This document shows, in pieces, positions 27,848 to 35,683 of a stretch of DNA of 64,000 bases (the stretch's first letter is position 1; each line of letters opens with the position of its first letter). This DNA is from an uncultured Flavobacteriaceae bacterium (GTDB taxonomy: Bacteria > Bacteroidota > Bacteroidia > Flavobacteriales > Flavobacteriaceae). The notes beneath the pieces are model-generated. The model saw only the letters and a program-made list of their open reading frames with translations, made no database searches and was not told the DNA's origin. Made by a program: the position numbers and the translations under genes. The stretch lies in the NCBI GenBank assembly GCA_947489085.1, contig CANLCJ010000020.1, positions 1-64,000 on the forward strand. Direction: 5' to 3'.

Positions 27848-28726
27848 TTAAAAAACACCTCTAATTCCCAACGAATTTCCTCTAAGGCTTAAATTCCATG
27901 TTATTTTCTTCGAGTGTTTTTCGTTATAATCATAGGCTTTAGATTTAAATAAAAATTTATCAATACTATCTACAACAATTACACTTAGTGCAGCAGAGAA
28001 AGCAATATCAGACAGCCAATGCGCATCGTCTATAAGTCTTGAAATTGGAGGTATAGCACCGAGACTATATATACCAATTTTAGTCCAAGTATTGTCGAAT
28101 TGCTTGGCTATGGCATGTGCCATTGTCACGGATAGTGCAGTATGTCCAGAAGGGAACGAGTGGTACCCAGATTCTGCAGAGAAAAAATCGAAACTTGTGT
28201 TGCTATCTCTAAATCCAGGTCGACCTCTACCAACAGCTGTTTTTAAAAAGCTTTGTAGAAAGCCATTAGTTATAGATGAAGATATAATTAAAACACTTGT
28301 TTTTCGTACTTTTTCGTTTTTAGTAAATAGTCCAAAACCGTATAGTCCACCATTTATAATAAAATAATTTTGAGGACTTCCAAAATACCAACCAACATTT
28401 CTAACAACTTTCGGGAAATCATCTCCATTTCTTTCAAAAAAGGAATTGGTTTCTTGGTCTAAAGTTGCAGTGGCTACTGTACCTGCTATCAACACGCCTA
28501 ACTTGGCAAAATCTTTACCTTTCCAATACAAAGGCCTACTAAACCCATGTACAACACCTTTTATGGTATATTTAAGGTCATGAGTTACAGCAGCTCCAAT
28601 GCTAGGTTTTTCAACGGTATCCGTTTCTAAAACGTTATATGCAGTTGTATTTTGTCCATATACAGCTGTAAACAAGCTAAGAAAGAAAGCTAATACAAGT
28701 AATGTGTGTTTAGAGAATAAGGCCAT
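27848..28726 (-). CDS. PAP2-family phosphatase
   Basis: This 292-residue protein has a signal peptide and membrane segments plus the three PAP2 signatures: a KTAVGRGRPG segment, SFPSGHTA and SRLIDDAHWLSD. Such enzymes dephosphorylate lipid phosphates such as phosphatidate or undecaprenyl pyrophosphate at the envelope. It lies 2 bp after pheT on the minus strand and is probably read from the same transcript. Confidence 0.87.
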   Translation of the reverse strand: MALFSKHTLLVLAFFLSLFTAVYGQNTTAYNVLETDTVEKPSIGAAVTHDLKYTIKGVVHGFSRPLYWKGKDFAKLGVLIAGTVATATLDQETNSFFERNGDDFPKVVRNVGWYFGSPQNYFIINGGLYGFGLFTKNEKVRKTSVLIISSSITNGFLQSFLKTAVGRGRPGFRDSNTSFDFFSAESGYHSFPSGHTALSVTMAHAIAKQFDNTWTKIGIYSLGAIPPISRLIDDAHWLSDIAFSAALSVIVVDSIDKFLFKSKAYDYNEKHSKKITWNLSLRGNSLGIRGVF

Positions 28727-28728
28727 AA

Positions 28729-31158
28729 TTAACGTAGTTCTGCTCCCAGTTTAGTTTCGAAATTGCTTTGCAATTTGCGCATTATTTTATCAATTTGTTT
28801 TTCGTTTAGTGTTTTATGTTCGTCTTGCAACGTAAAGCTCACGGCATAACTTTTTTTACCTTTAGGTAGATTTTTACCTTGATACACATCAAATAAATTA
28901 ACCGTTTTTAATAACTGTTTCTCTGTTTGCTTGGCTAGTTTATAGATAGCATCGAAAGTAATATTATCGTTAATTAGTAAAGCAAAATCTCTACGAACCG
29001 CAGGATGTTTTGGTATTGGATTAAATTTTATTTTATGATTTTTAACACAATTTAAAATAGCATCCCAGTTAAAGTCTGCGCATACTACGTGTTGAGAAAC
29101 GCTAAAATGCTTTAAAATGGTTGTATTTATCAAACCAAAAGACACAAGGTTGGTTTTGCCAAGGGCCAATGTTATGCCTTCGCTAAACATATCGTTAGTA
29201 AGAGGCAACTCATTATATCTAGAAATACCTAGTCTACTAAGTGTAGCACTAACAATACCTTTTAAATAGAAAAAATCGCTTGGTTGCCCAGAAGTGTTTG
29301 TCCAATTTTTAGCAGTTTGGTTTCCAGTTGCAAATAAAACCAAATGTTTGGCCTCTTGTTTTTCTTCAGGTAAATTATGATAAGTTTTACCAAACTCGAA
29401 TAATCTTAGGTTTTGTTGTTTTCTATTAATATTATGGGCAATAGCTTCTAAGCCCGAGAATACCACAGATTGTCTTAAAACAGATAAATCGCTGCTTAAA
29501 GGGTTTAGTATTTCTACATTATGTGCAGCATCAAACGTTTTACTTAAAGCAGCATAATTTGGATTTGTTAGAGAATTAGAAAGAATTTCAAAAAAACCTT
29601 GACTAACTAATTGGTTACCTATAGTATTTTGAAGTTTATAATCTTCAAACCTAGACACGTTGGAAATTGTAGCATTTAATTTTTTAGAAGTAGAAACGGT
29701 ATTATAACCGTACACTCTTAAAATTTCTTCTATAATATCTGCTTCGCGTTGTACATCGTTTCTGTATGCAGGTACTGTTAAACCTAAACCTGTTTCTGTA
29801 ACATTATTTACTTTAATCTCTAACGCCGTAAGAATGCTTTTAATAGTTTCCCTAGGAATTTCTTCTCCTATAATTTTTCTGGTATTTTCAAAACTTAAAC
29901 GAACTTGAAAATCTTCAATCTTTTTGGGATAAATATCTATAATTTCACTAGATATTACACCACCGGCTAATTCTTGTATAAGTAGTGCTGCTCTTTTTAA
30001 AGCGTACTTAGTAATGTTGGGGTCTATACCACGCTCAAATCTAAAAGATGCATCTGTATTTAGTGTGTGTCGCTTTGCTGTTTTTCTAACACTTACAGGG
30101 TTAAAGTAAGCACTTTCTAAAAATATACTTTTAGTAGCTTCTGTTACTCCAGAATCTATGCCACCAAAAACACCAGCAATACACATTGGCTTTTCAGCAT
30201 CGCAAATTACAAGATCTTCTTCGTGTAATTCGTGTTCTACACCATCTAAGGTAATAAACTTTGTACCCTTTTTTGCTGTTTTTACATTTATGGTGTTGCC
30301 TTCAATTTTACTAGCATCGAAAGCATGTAAAGGTTGGCCAAGTTCATGCAAAACATAATTTGTTGCATCTACAATATTGTTTATAGGGCTTAACCCTATT
30401 GCTTGTAACCTATGTTTTAGCCAATCTGGAGAGTCTTGTACTTTTATACCCGACAGCGTTACACCACAATATCTTGGTGCAAGGTCTTTAGATATAACAT
30501 TTACATCTACTTTTAAAGTTCTGTTTTCTACATTAAAGGCACTTACAGATGGTGTTATTAACTCTACTTTTATTTCCTTATGGGATAAGCCAGCTTTAAG
30601 ATCTCGTGCTGTACCAAAATGGCTCATGGCATCTGCTCTATTAGGGGTTAGACCAATTTCGAAAACAGTATCGTTTTCAATATCAAAAATAGTATTGGCA
30701 GGTGTACCTACTGTTACATCATCTTTTAAAACCATGATGCCATCATGAGATTCGCCAAGACCTAATTCATCTTCAGCACATATCATACCATGGCTAGATT
30801 CTCCTCTAATTTTGCCTTTTTTTATAGTCCAAGCTTCACCTTCTTTGGTATACAAGGTTGTGCCAACAGTAGCAACAGGTACTTTCTGTCCAGTAGCAAC
30901 ATTAGGAGCACCACAAACAATTTGTATAGGGGCATCTAGACCTATATGTACAGTAGTTACTTTTAATTTATCAGCGTTAGGGTGTTTTTCGCAGGTTAAT
31001 ACTTCGCCAACAACAACACCTTCTAATCCACCTTTTACAGATTGGTATTTAGATAGGCCTTCTACTTCCAACCCTAAATCGGTTAGTAATTCACTGGTTT
31101 GTTCTGGAGTCCAATCAATTTTTATAAATTGCTTTAACCAGTTGTAAGAGATCTTCAT
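28729..31158 (-). CDS. pheT: Phenylalanine–tRNA ligase beta subunit
   Basis: The 809-residue protein charges tRNA-Phe together with PheS, which is not in this window. The domains are readable in order: tRNA-binding/EMAP domain (about 40–150, KHPNADKLKV), B3/B4 editing region (about 210–390), B5 (about 410–480), catalytic-like core, and the C-terminal FDX-ACB domain (about 715–808, HPAVRRDFALLI). It has a full promoter just upstream. Confidence 0.96.
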   Translation of the reverse strand: MKISYNWLKQFIKIDWTPEQTSELLTDLGLEVEGLSKYQSVKGGLEGVVVGEVLTCEKHPNADKLKVTTVHIGLDAPIQIVCGAPNVATGQKVPVATVGTTLYTKEGEAWTIKKGKIRGESSHGMICAEDELGLGESHDGIMVLKDDVTVGTPANTIFDIENDTVFEIGLTPNRADAMSHFGTARDLKAGLSHKEIKVELITPSVSAFNVENRTLKVDVNVISKDLAPRYCGVTLSGIKVQDSPDWLKHRLQAIGLSPINNIVDATNYVLHELGQPLHAFDASKIEGNTINVKTAKKGTKFITLDGVEHELHEEDLVICDAEKPMCIAGVFGGIDSGVTEATKSIFLESAYFNPVSVRKTAKRHTLNTDASFRFERGIDPNITKYALKRAALLIQELAGGVISSEIIDIYPKKIEDFQVRLSFENTRKIIGEEIPRETIKSILTALEIKVNNVTETGLGLTVPAYRNDVQREADIIEEILRVYGYNTVSTSKKLNATISNVSRFEDYKLQNTIGNQLVSQGFFEILSNSLTNPNYAALSKTFDAAHNVEILNPLSSDLSVLRQSVVFSGLEAIAHNINRKQQNLRLFEFGKTYHNLPEEKQEAKHLVLFATGNQTAKNWTNTSGQPSDFFYLKGIVSATLSRLGISRYNELPLTNDMFSEGITLALGKTNLVSFGLINTTILKHFSVSQHVVCADFNWDAILNCVKNHKIKFNPIPKHPAVRRDFALLINDNITFDAIYKLAKQTEKQLLKTVNLFDVYQGKNLPKGKKSYAVSFTLQDEHKTLNEKQIDKIMRKLQSNFETKLGAELR

Positions 31159-31180
31159 AAATTGATATACTATTAGCAGG

Positions 31181-31210
31181 CAAAGATAATTTTTTGCAGC
31201 TAGTATTCAA
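31181..31210 (-). promoter_or_regulatory. Promoter for pheT, TTG-N19-TATCTTTG
   Basis: Read leftward, TTG (31208–31210) and TATCTTTG (31181–31188) are 19 bp apart, matching the flavobacterial consensus. The -7 box is 22 bp from the pheT start. Confidence 0.65.
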
Positions 31211-31282
31211 ACAAAGCTATTTTTAAATTATCGATAAGTGTAAATAAATGCAGGCGCTACAGGCCATAAAATTATAAACAAA

Positions 31283-31310
31283 AAAAGCGAATCTCTAAAG
31301 ATTCGCTTTT
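31283..31310. terminator. Terminator hairpin between pheT and a secreted-protein gene
   Basis: A perfect 12-bp stem (AAAAGCGAATCT / AGATTCGCTTTT, loop CTAA) ends the leftward gene at 31330–31947. A and T runs on both sides make it possibly bidirectional. Confidence 0.85.
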
Positions 31311-31329
31311 CTAAAAAAGTTGGAAGAAA

Positions 31330-31947
31330 TTAGTTTACCAAATATTCTATAAACTGTTTGCCTTCAGTTTTATAAACTATTTTATATGTGCCTTGAACAT
31401 CTTCATCTAACTTGTAAGCACGTTCAATTTTTTTGGCATTGGCTTCTATCGTTTCTCTATGTAATAGTTTGTAAGGCTTATATTCTCCTTCATCATAATA
31501 CACCTCGATAACTAAAGGGGCTTTGCTTAAAGCCAATTTTGTTACATATATCATGTTGTCTTTTAATATTGTGGAAGGCTTAAATACAATTGCTTCGGCA
31601 GAGTTTCTTTTAAAATCAACCTCGTTATCTAAAACACTAAAAGGAATGCTTTTTACTTCCATATCCTTATCAAGTTCGAAAGTATATTTACCATTTGGAA
31701 GCGATGTTAAATTAAAACCTTTAATATACAAACCAGCTGTCTGTATTGTTTCCTTGTAAAGCACTAAACCGTTAGCATCTTTAATAGAAAATAAGTTACC
31801 AACCTTAACATCATTTAAAGTTAATACAGTCTTGTTAGTGTTAGTTTTTCTAATTAAGAAAGAACCATCATTAGCGTATCCTAAAACCGTAGCCATTAGA
31901 GCTACCATTAAAAATACTTTTTTAGAGATGTTTGTTACGTTTTTCAT
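31330..31947 (-). CDS. Exported protein of unknown function
   Basis: From the ATG at 31947 the product has 205 residues and a clear signal peptide (hydrophobic core VFLMVALMATVLGYA). A longer reading to 31980 would put non-coding promoter sequence in the protein and is rejected. The mature part is beta-rich and polar, with no catalytic motif that I recognise. It is the last chromosomal gene before the phage-tail-like cluster and is transcribed away from it. Confidence 0.65.
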   Translation of the reverse strand: MKNVTNISKKVFLMVALMATVLGYANDGSFLIRKTNTNKTVLTLNDVKVGNLFSIKDANGLVLYKETIQTAGLYIKGFNLTSLPNGKYTFELDKDMEVKSIPFSVLDNEVDFKRNSAEAIVFKPSTILKDNMIYVTKLALSKAPLVIEVYYDEGEYKPYKLLHRETIEANAKKIERAYKLDEDVQGTYKIVYKTEGKQFIEYLVN

Positions 31948-31977
31948 AGTCTTTGTTTTTATAACGTTTCGACAAGA

Positions 31978-31985
31978 CAAAATTA
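31978..31985 (-). promoter_or_regulatory. -7 box (TAATTTTG)
   Basis: Read leftward, the octamer fits TAnnTTTG and lies 30 bp upstream of the exported-protein start at 31947, which supports that start. Confidence 0.5.
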
Positions 31986-32563
31986 CTTCAAACTTGAAGT
32001 GTAGAAAACATTGAAATTGACATATTTATGTTCAAAATTAACCGTTAAATTAATGTTATGTAATTGTGAAGTTAATATAGAATATAATTGAGTTAATATG
32101 ATATAAATATGTAGGAAAAAAACGCTGTTTTGGCAATTGCACTAATAGTTATATAACCTGTACGTAGTGTGAATTTTGTAATTAAAGATTGTTACAAAGC
32201 ACGTTAAAGCACCCATGTAGTATAAGATATACTATTAGGGAAAGTAGGTGGTAATATTATTTTTTCTACTGAAGCTGTAAAGAATACTAATTTATTGAAT
32301 ATTATTTATTTGAAAACTATGATAAAAGCTCTTTAGGACTTATTATATGGAGGCTATAATATATAAGACTTTACAATGATTTAAATTAAAGTGAGAAAAT
32401 AAATATTTAATTGTAGTTAAAAAAAATGTAAATTTTTTGAATTTATATTGATATATGTATATATTTCAACAAGAATTGTAAGTGTTTTTTAAAATGTTTT
32501 CATTTTCTATGATATTCTCCCTAAGAACTTAGAAAATTATTTTTTTAAAAATCAAGAACAATT
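31986..32563. other. AT-rich leader region of the tail-like cluster
   Basis: About 580 bp without a gene. It is very AT-rich and contains no octamer fitting TAnnTTTG on the + strand; the nearest is GAATTTTG at 32171–32178, with one mismatch. The promoter of the cluster should lie here, and its lack of the housekeeping consensus suggests another sigma factor or an activator. Confidence 0.4.
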
Positions 32564-33280
32564 ATGGTGTTAAAACAGTTTTATGAGCAAAAGAAAGAGA
32601 AAATTAACAGTATTATTAATGCCAATGGCAACGTAGTACAAATAGGCCTTTACAACGAACGCATATTCGACAGCGAATCGAGTGCAACACCAGTTATTAT
32701 GTTTAAGTATAATAATGTGGTTTGGAATACCTCTTCAGAACAGGAATACAAAGCAGATGTCGATTTTAGTGTTTACGTAGTTTTAAACACAGCATTTAAT
32801 GGCGATTACCTAGAAAGTTTCGATCTCGCCAAACAAATAGACGATGCTATTTTGTTGCATCCTAACAAATTAGAGATAAGACAAAATAGAGAAGCCCTAA
32901 ATGCAGATGTCTCTACAATTCCGTTGGTTACAAATTCTGCCTTTAAAATTAAAGAATGTTTGCATACAGTAAACGAAGACCACTGGGAGAAAAACAACTT
33001 CTACATCTGGGAAATTAATTATAAAACCACTTTAATAGAGCGCGAGTACAAAAAGCGTTATACCATGATATCTAACGACTTTTTTACAGAAAGCGATATT
33101 GATGGTAATGCCAAAGAAGCTGCCTTAAGAACCAATTTACGTGCTTTAGGTTACGATTTAGATAATTATTACCAAGTACAGCACAATGGTAAAAACCTTT
33201 TAGTTTACAAAGATGTTGAAGAGCAACTTTCTGTGAACGACTTGAAAAATTTAGCCTTAGATAATGAAACTAATATTTAA
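32564..33280 (+). CDS. Tail-terminator-like protein (first gene of the particle cluster)
   Basis: This 238-residue protein opens the cluster, immediately before the sheath. Its N-terminal part (MFKYNNVVWNTSSEQEYKAD, then KECLHTVNEDHWEKNNFY) resembles the gp37/terminator-like proteins that cap contractile tails in Mu-like phages. There is no signal peptide or membrane helix. Assignment rests on position and size more than on a decisive motif; an alternative is a general tail-completion protein. It is followed by a strong ribosome binding site for a small gene. Confidence 0.55.
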   Translation: MVLKQFYEQKKEKINSIINANGNVVQIGLYNERIFDSESSATPVIMFKYNNVVWNTSSEQEYKADVDFSVYVVLNTAFNGDYLESFDLAKQIDDAILLHPNKLEIRQNREALNADVSTIPLVTNSAFKIKECLHTVNEDHWEKNNFYIWEINYKTTLIEREYKKRYTMISNDFFTESDIDGNAKEAALRTNLRALGYDLDNYYQVQHNGKNLLVYKDVEEQLSVNDLKNLALDNETNI

Positions 33281-33288
33281 GGAGGAGG
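33281..33288 (+). promoter_or_regulatory. Strong Shine-Dalgarno sequence (GGAGGAGG)
   Basis: A near-perfect Shine-Dalgarno sequence lies 5 bp before the ATG at 33294. Bacteroidota genes rarely use such sites, and none of the neighbours has one. It decides the start at 33294 over an upstream ATG at 33264. Confidence 0.7.
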
Positions 33289-33293
33289 TCGTT

Positions 33294-33473
33294 ATGAAGA
33301 GAAGTTCAGCATTATTAGAAAAAAGGAGAAAATTTGTGCAAAAATATGTTTTCGATAATCAAGAAAAACAAATGAAGCTTATTGTGGCAGAATTATCGGA
33401 ACAATTATTCCTCACAGAACGAACAATTTATAATATTATTAACCAAGCTCCTGTGTTTGGAGACATGCTATAA
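33294..33473 (+). CDS. Small helix-turn-helix protein
   Basis: The 59-residue basic protein (RSSALLEKRRKF at the start) contains a plausible helix-turn-helix: IVAELSEQLFL, turn, TERTIYNIINQA. It sits between the terminator-like gene and the sheath gene and has the only strong Shine-Dalgarno site in the cluster. It could be a regulator of the cluster. Alternatively it may be a structural or adaptor protein. Confidence 0.5.
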   Translation: MKRSSALLEKRRKFVQKYVFDNQEKQMKLIVAELSEQLFLTERTIYNIINQAPVFGDML

Positions 33474-33592
33474 ATTACTGAAACTACTGTATTTGCCGCG
33501 CTCTTTTTTAGCTTAAATGGCAAAGCACAGTTAATTTTAACACAAATAGCAATACAGCTAATAATATTTAGTAGAATTTAAAAACAATATTT

Positions 33593-34804
33593 ATGGGTGT
33601 TTTATTTAATGACGTAGTCATTACAAAACTATCGGGAGGACTTGGCAGAAGAACTCCAGATCAAGACATGGTATCGGGTTTATTATTTGATGGACCAGAC
33701 ACCTTTATTAGAAATACTAATGGCGAGAATACTGATGAGGTGCTTTTAGCCAACGATCAATTATACAGGCTAGCCTCTGTAGAAGATGCAGAAGGATTGG
33801 GTATAACAGAAAATTACGACCAAGAAGGTGTTTCTGCATTTTACCAAATCACTCAATTTTTTAGATTAAATCCCTCTGGAGATTTGTTTATAATGAAATC
33901 GGATAAAAGTACTTACGCTACCTTGGTAGAAGAGGCAGAACAAATGCTTATTAATGCAGAAGGCCAAATACGCCAATTAGCAGTAATACATAGCAATACT
34001 GTAACATTCGATGCAACACAAACTGCAGTGAGTAGAGCACAAACAGTAGCCAACAACGCTTTTACAAACCATAGACCTGTCGAGATTTTTTTAGAAGGTA
34101 AAGGTTTCGATGCAAGTGCAACAAACTTTACCGATTTAACAAGTTTAAATGCCGAAAATGTATCTGTAGTAGTAGCTATGGATGCTGAGAAGGCAGTGCA
34201 AGAGAACTATTCTAACACAGCAGCAGTAGGTGTGCTTTTAGGCGCCGTATCTAAAGCCAAAGTTTCAGAAAATATTGCCTGGATCGAGAAATTCAATTTA
34301 ACAGGTGATGGATTTAGAGCTGTAGGTTTTGTTGGAGGAACTACGTTAACTACAGAAGGGGTACAGAAAACTTTAAACGACTTTAAGTACATTTTTACGC
34401 GTTCGCACATAGGTATCCCAGGGGTGTATTTTAACGACAGCCATACCTGTACAATACAAACATCAGATTTTACTTTTATTGAAGCCAACAGAACCATACA
34501 TAAAGCCACACGTATAGCACGTACAGCGTTATTGCCAAAAGTAAACGCGCCCGTATTGGTAGATCCAGATACAGGAACATTGCCACCATCTACTGTAAAA
34601 GGTTATGAAACACTTTGCAGAGCCGCTTTAGAGCGTATGATTAGCAATGAAGAAGTCTCAGAAATAGATGTGTTTGTAGACCCTAATCAAGATATTTTGG
34701 CAGACTCTATACTAAAAGTACGTATAGAAATTGTACCAATGGGTACTGCTCGTCGTATAGAAGTTAACATAGGCTTTAAAAATCCTTTTGGTTTAAACGC
34801 ATAA
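33593..34804 (+). CDS. Contractile tail sheath protein (DUF2586 type)
   Basis: This 403-residue protein fits the Bacteroidota tail-sheath family annotated as DUF2586. The N-terminal stretch LSGGLGRRTPDQD and the C-terminal sheath fold (LKVRIEIVPMGTARRIEV, then NPFGL) are characteristic. The sheath surrounds the tube and contracts to drive it through the target envelope. Its position directly before the tube gene is the usual order. The sheath identifies the structure as contractile (Myoviridae-like), not a flexible tail. Confidence 0.8.
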   Translation: MGVLFNDVVITKLSGGLGRRTPDQDMVSGLLFDGPDTFIRNTNGENTDEVLLANDQLYRLASVEDAEGLGITENYDQEGVSAFYQITQFFRLNPSGDLFIMKSDKSTYATLVEEAEQMLINAEGQIRQLAVIHSNTVTFDATQTAVSRAQTVANNAFTNHRPVEIFLEGKGFDASATNFTDLTSLNAENVSVVVAMDAEKAVQENYSNTAAVGVLLGAVSKAKVSENIAWIEKFNLTGDGFRAVGFVGGTTLTTEGVQKTLNDFKYIFTRSHIGIPGVYFNDSHTCTIQTSDFTFIEANRTIHKATRIARTALLPKVNAPVLVDPDTGTLPPSTVKGYETLCRAALERMISNEEVSEIDVFVDPNQDILADSILKVRIEIVPMGTARRIEVNIGFKNPFGLNA

Positions 34805-34829
34805 ATTATAATTAAAAAGAACAGAACAC

Positions 34830-35255
34830 ATGTCACAATTACCATTAATAAACGGGCAGCGTCATAGCTGGGCATCTATAGAAGTAAATTTATTAGACCG
34901 TATCGTAACAGGGATTACTTCTATTAATTATGATGATGCTGAAGTAAAAGAAAACCATTACGGGGCAGGTAATATGCCCGTACACCGTGGTAGAGGTCGT
35001 TACGAAGCCAATGCTTCCTTAACCTTATACAATTATGAGGTAGAAGCCATACAAGCCGCGTTGCCAAGAGGCAAACGTTTAATGGACTCTCCACCTTTTG
35101 ATGTAAAGGTGAGTTTTTTAGACGATACCAATCAAATTACAACGCATGTTATTCGCAATTGCGAGTTTAAATCCAACAATAGAAATATGAGCCAGGGCGA
35201 CACAAAAATAGAAGTGTCTTTAGACCTTGTAGTGTCTCATATCGAGTGGAGTTAA
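34830..35255 (+). CDS. Tail tube protein
   Basis: The 141-residue protein follows the sheath after 25 bp and has the size and beta-rich pattern of a tube subunit of the gpM/XkdM kind (GAGNMPVHRGRGRYEANASLTLY, shown in parts). It should stack as hexameric rings inside the sheath. No signal peptide. Confidence comes from order, length and overall pattern. Confidence 0.7.
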   Translation: MSQLPLINGQRHSWASIEVNLLDRIVTGITSINYDDAEVKENHYGAGNMPVHRGRGRYEANASLTLYNYEVEAIQAALPRGKRLMDSPPFDVKVSFLDDTNQITTHVIRNCEFKSNNRNMSQGDTKIEVSLDLVVSHIEWS

Positions 35256-35278
35256 TACGACATACAGAACAAAAAACT

Positions 35279-35307
35279 AGCCCCATACATAGCCATGTCT
35301 TGGGGCT
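35279..35307 (+). terminator. Intercistronic hairpin between tube and chaperone genes
   Basis: AGCCCCA pairs with TGGGGCT around a 15-nt loop. No T run follows, so it is a weak terminator or an mRNA-processing/stability element that could raise sheath and tube message over downstream baseplate message. Confidence 0.4.
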
Positions 35308-35340
35308 TATTATCTAAAATTAAGACGAAACATAAATTTC

Positions 35341-35679
35341 ATGGATACTATTCAAACCCCTGCATTACTAGAAGGCAGTATTACACAAGCACAGTTTAAC
35401 AAATGGAAACACCAGCACAAGCGTGTTGTAAAACTTTCTGTAGAAGACGATGATGGAAAGACGCTTTACGCTTATTTTAAAAAACCAACCATTACTATAC
35501 GCTCTGCGGTATTACAAGCCTCTAAAATAGACGAATTTAAAGCCCTAGAAGTATTATTTAAAAATTGCTACCTCGGTGGCGACGCTATTATTGCAGAAGA
35601 AGACGATTTACGTCTTAACATTACAACATCGTTCTCAGATTTTATACAACCCAAGCCTGTAAAAATAGAAGTGCTGTAA
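35341..35679 (+). CDS. Tail assembly chaperone-like protein, copy 1
   Basis: This 112-residue protein follows the tube gene, where contractile phages encode assembly chaperones. Its motif FNKWKHQHKRVVKLSVEDD, then AYFKKPTI is matched by QHWKVQYKNVIKIQSEDDE, then AYFKIPTL in the 159-residue protein at 41153, so the two are paralogues. The two copies are separated by 5.5 kb of cargo and fibre genes. It is 5 bp before the large toxin-like gene. The exact chaperone role is inferred from order. Confidence 0.55.
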   Translation: MDTIQTPALLEGSITQAQFNKWKHQHKRVVKLSVEDDDGKTLYAYFKKPTITIRSAVLQASKIDEFKALEVLFKNCYLGGDAIIAEEDDLRLNITTSFSDFIQPKPVKIEVL

Positions 35680-35683
35680 CTTT

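Noticed and set aside
31948-31980. Upstream start for the exported protein
   Set aside because: It would precede the signal peptide and overlap a -7 box; the ATG at 31947 gives a normal signal peptide.
33264-33293. Upstream ATG for the small HTH protein
   Set aside because: The strong GGAGGAGG lies directly before the ATG at 33294; the upstream ATG would lie within the previous gene without such a site.
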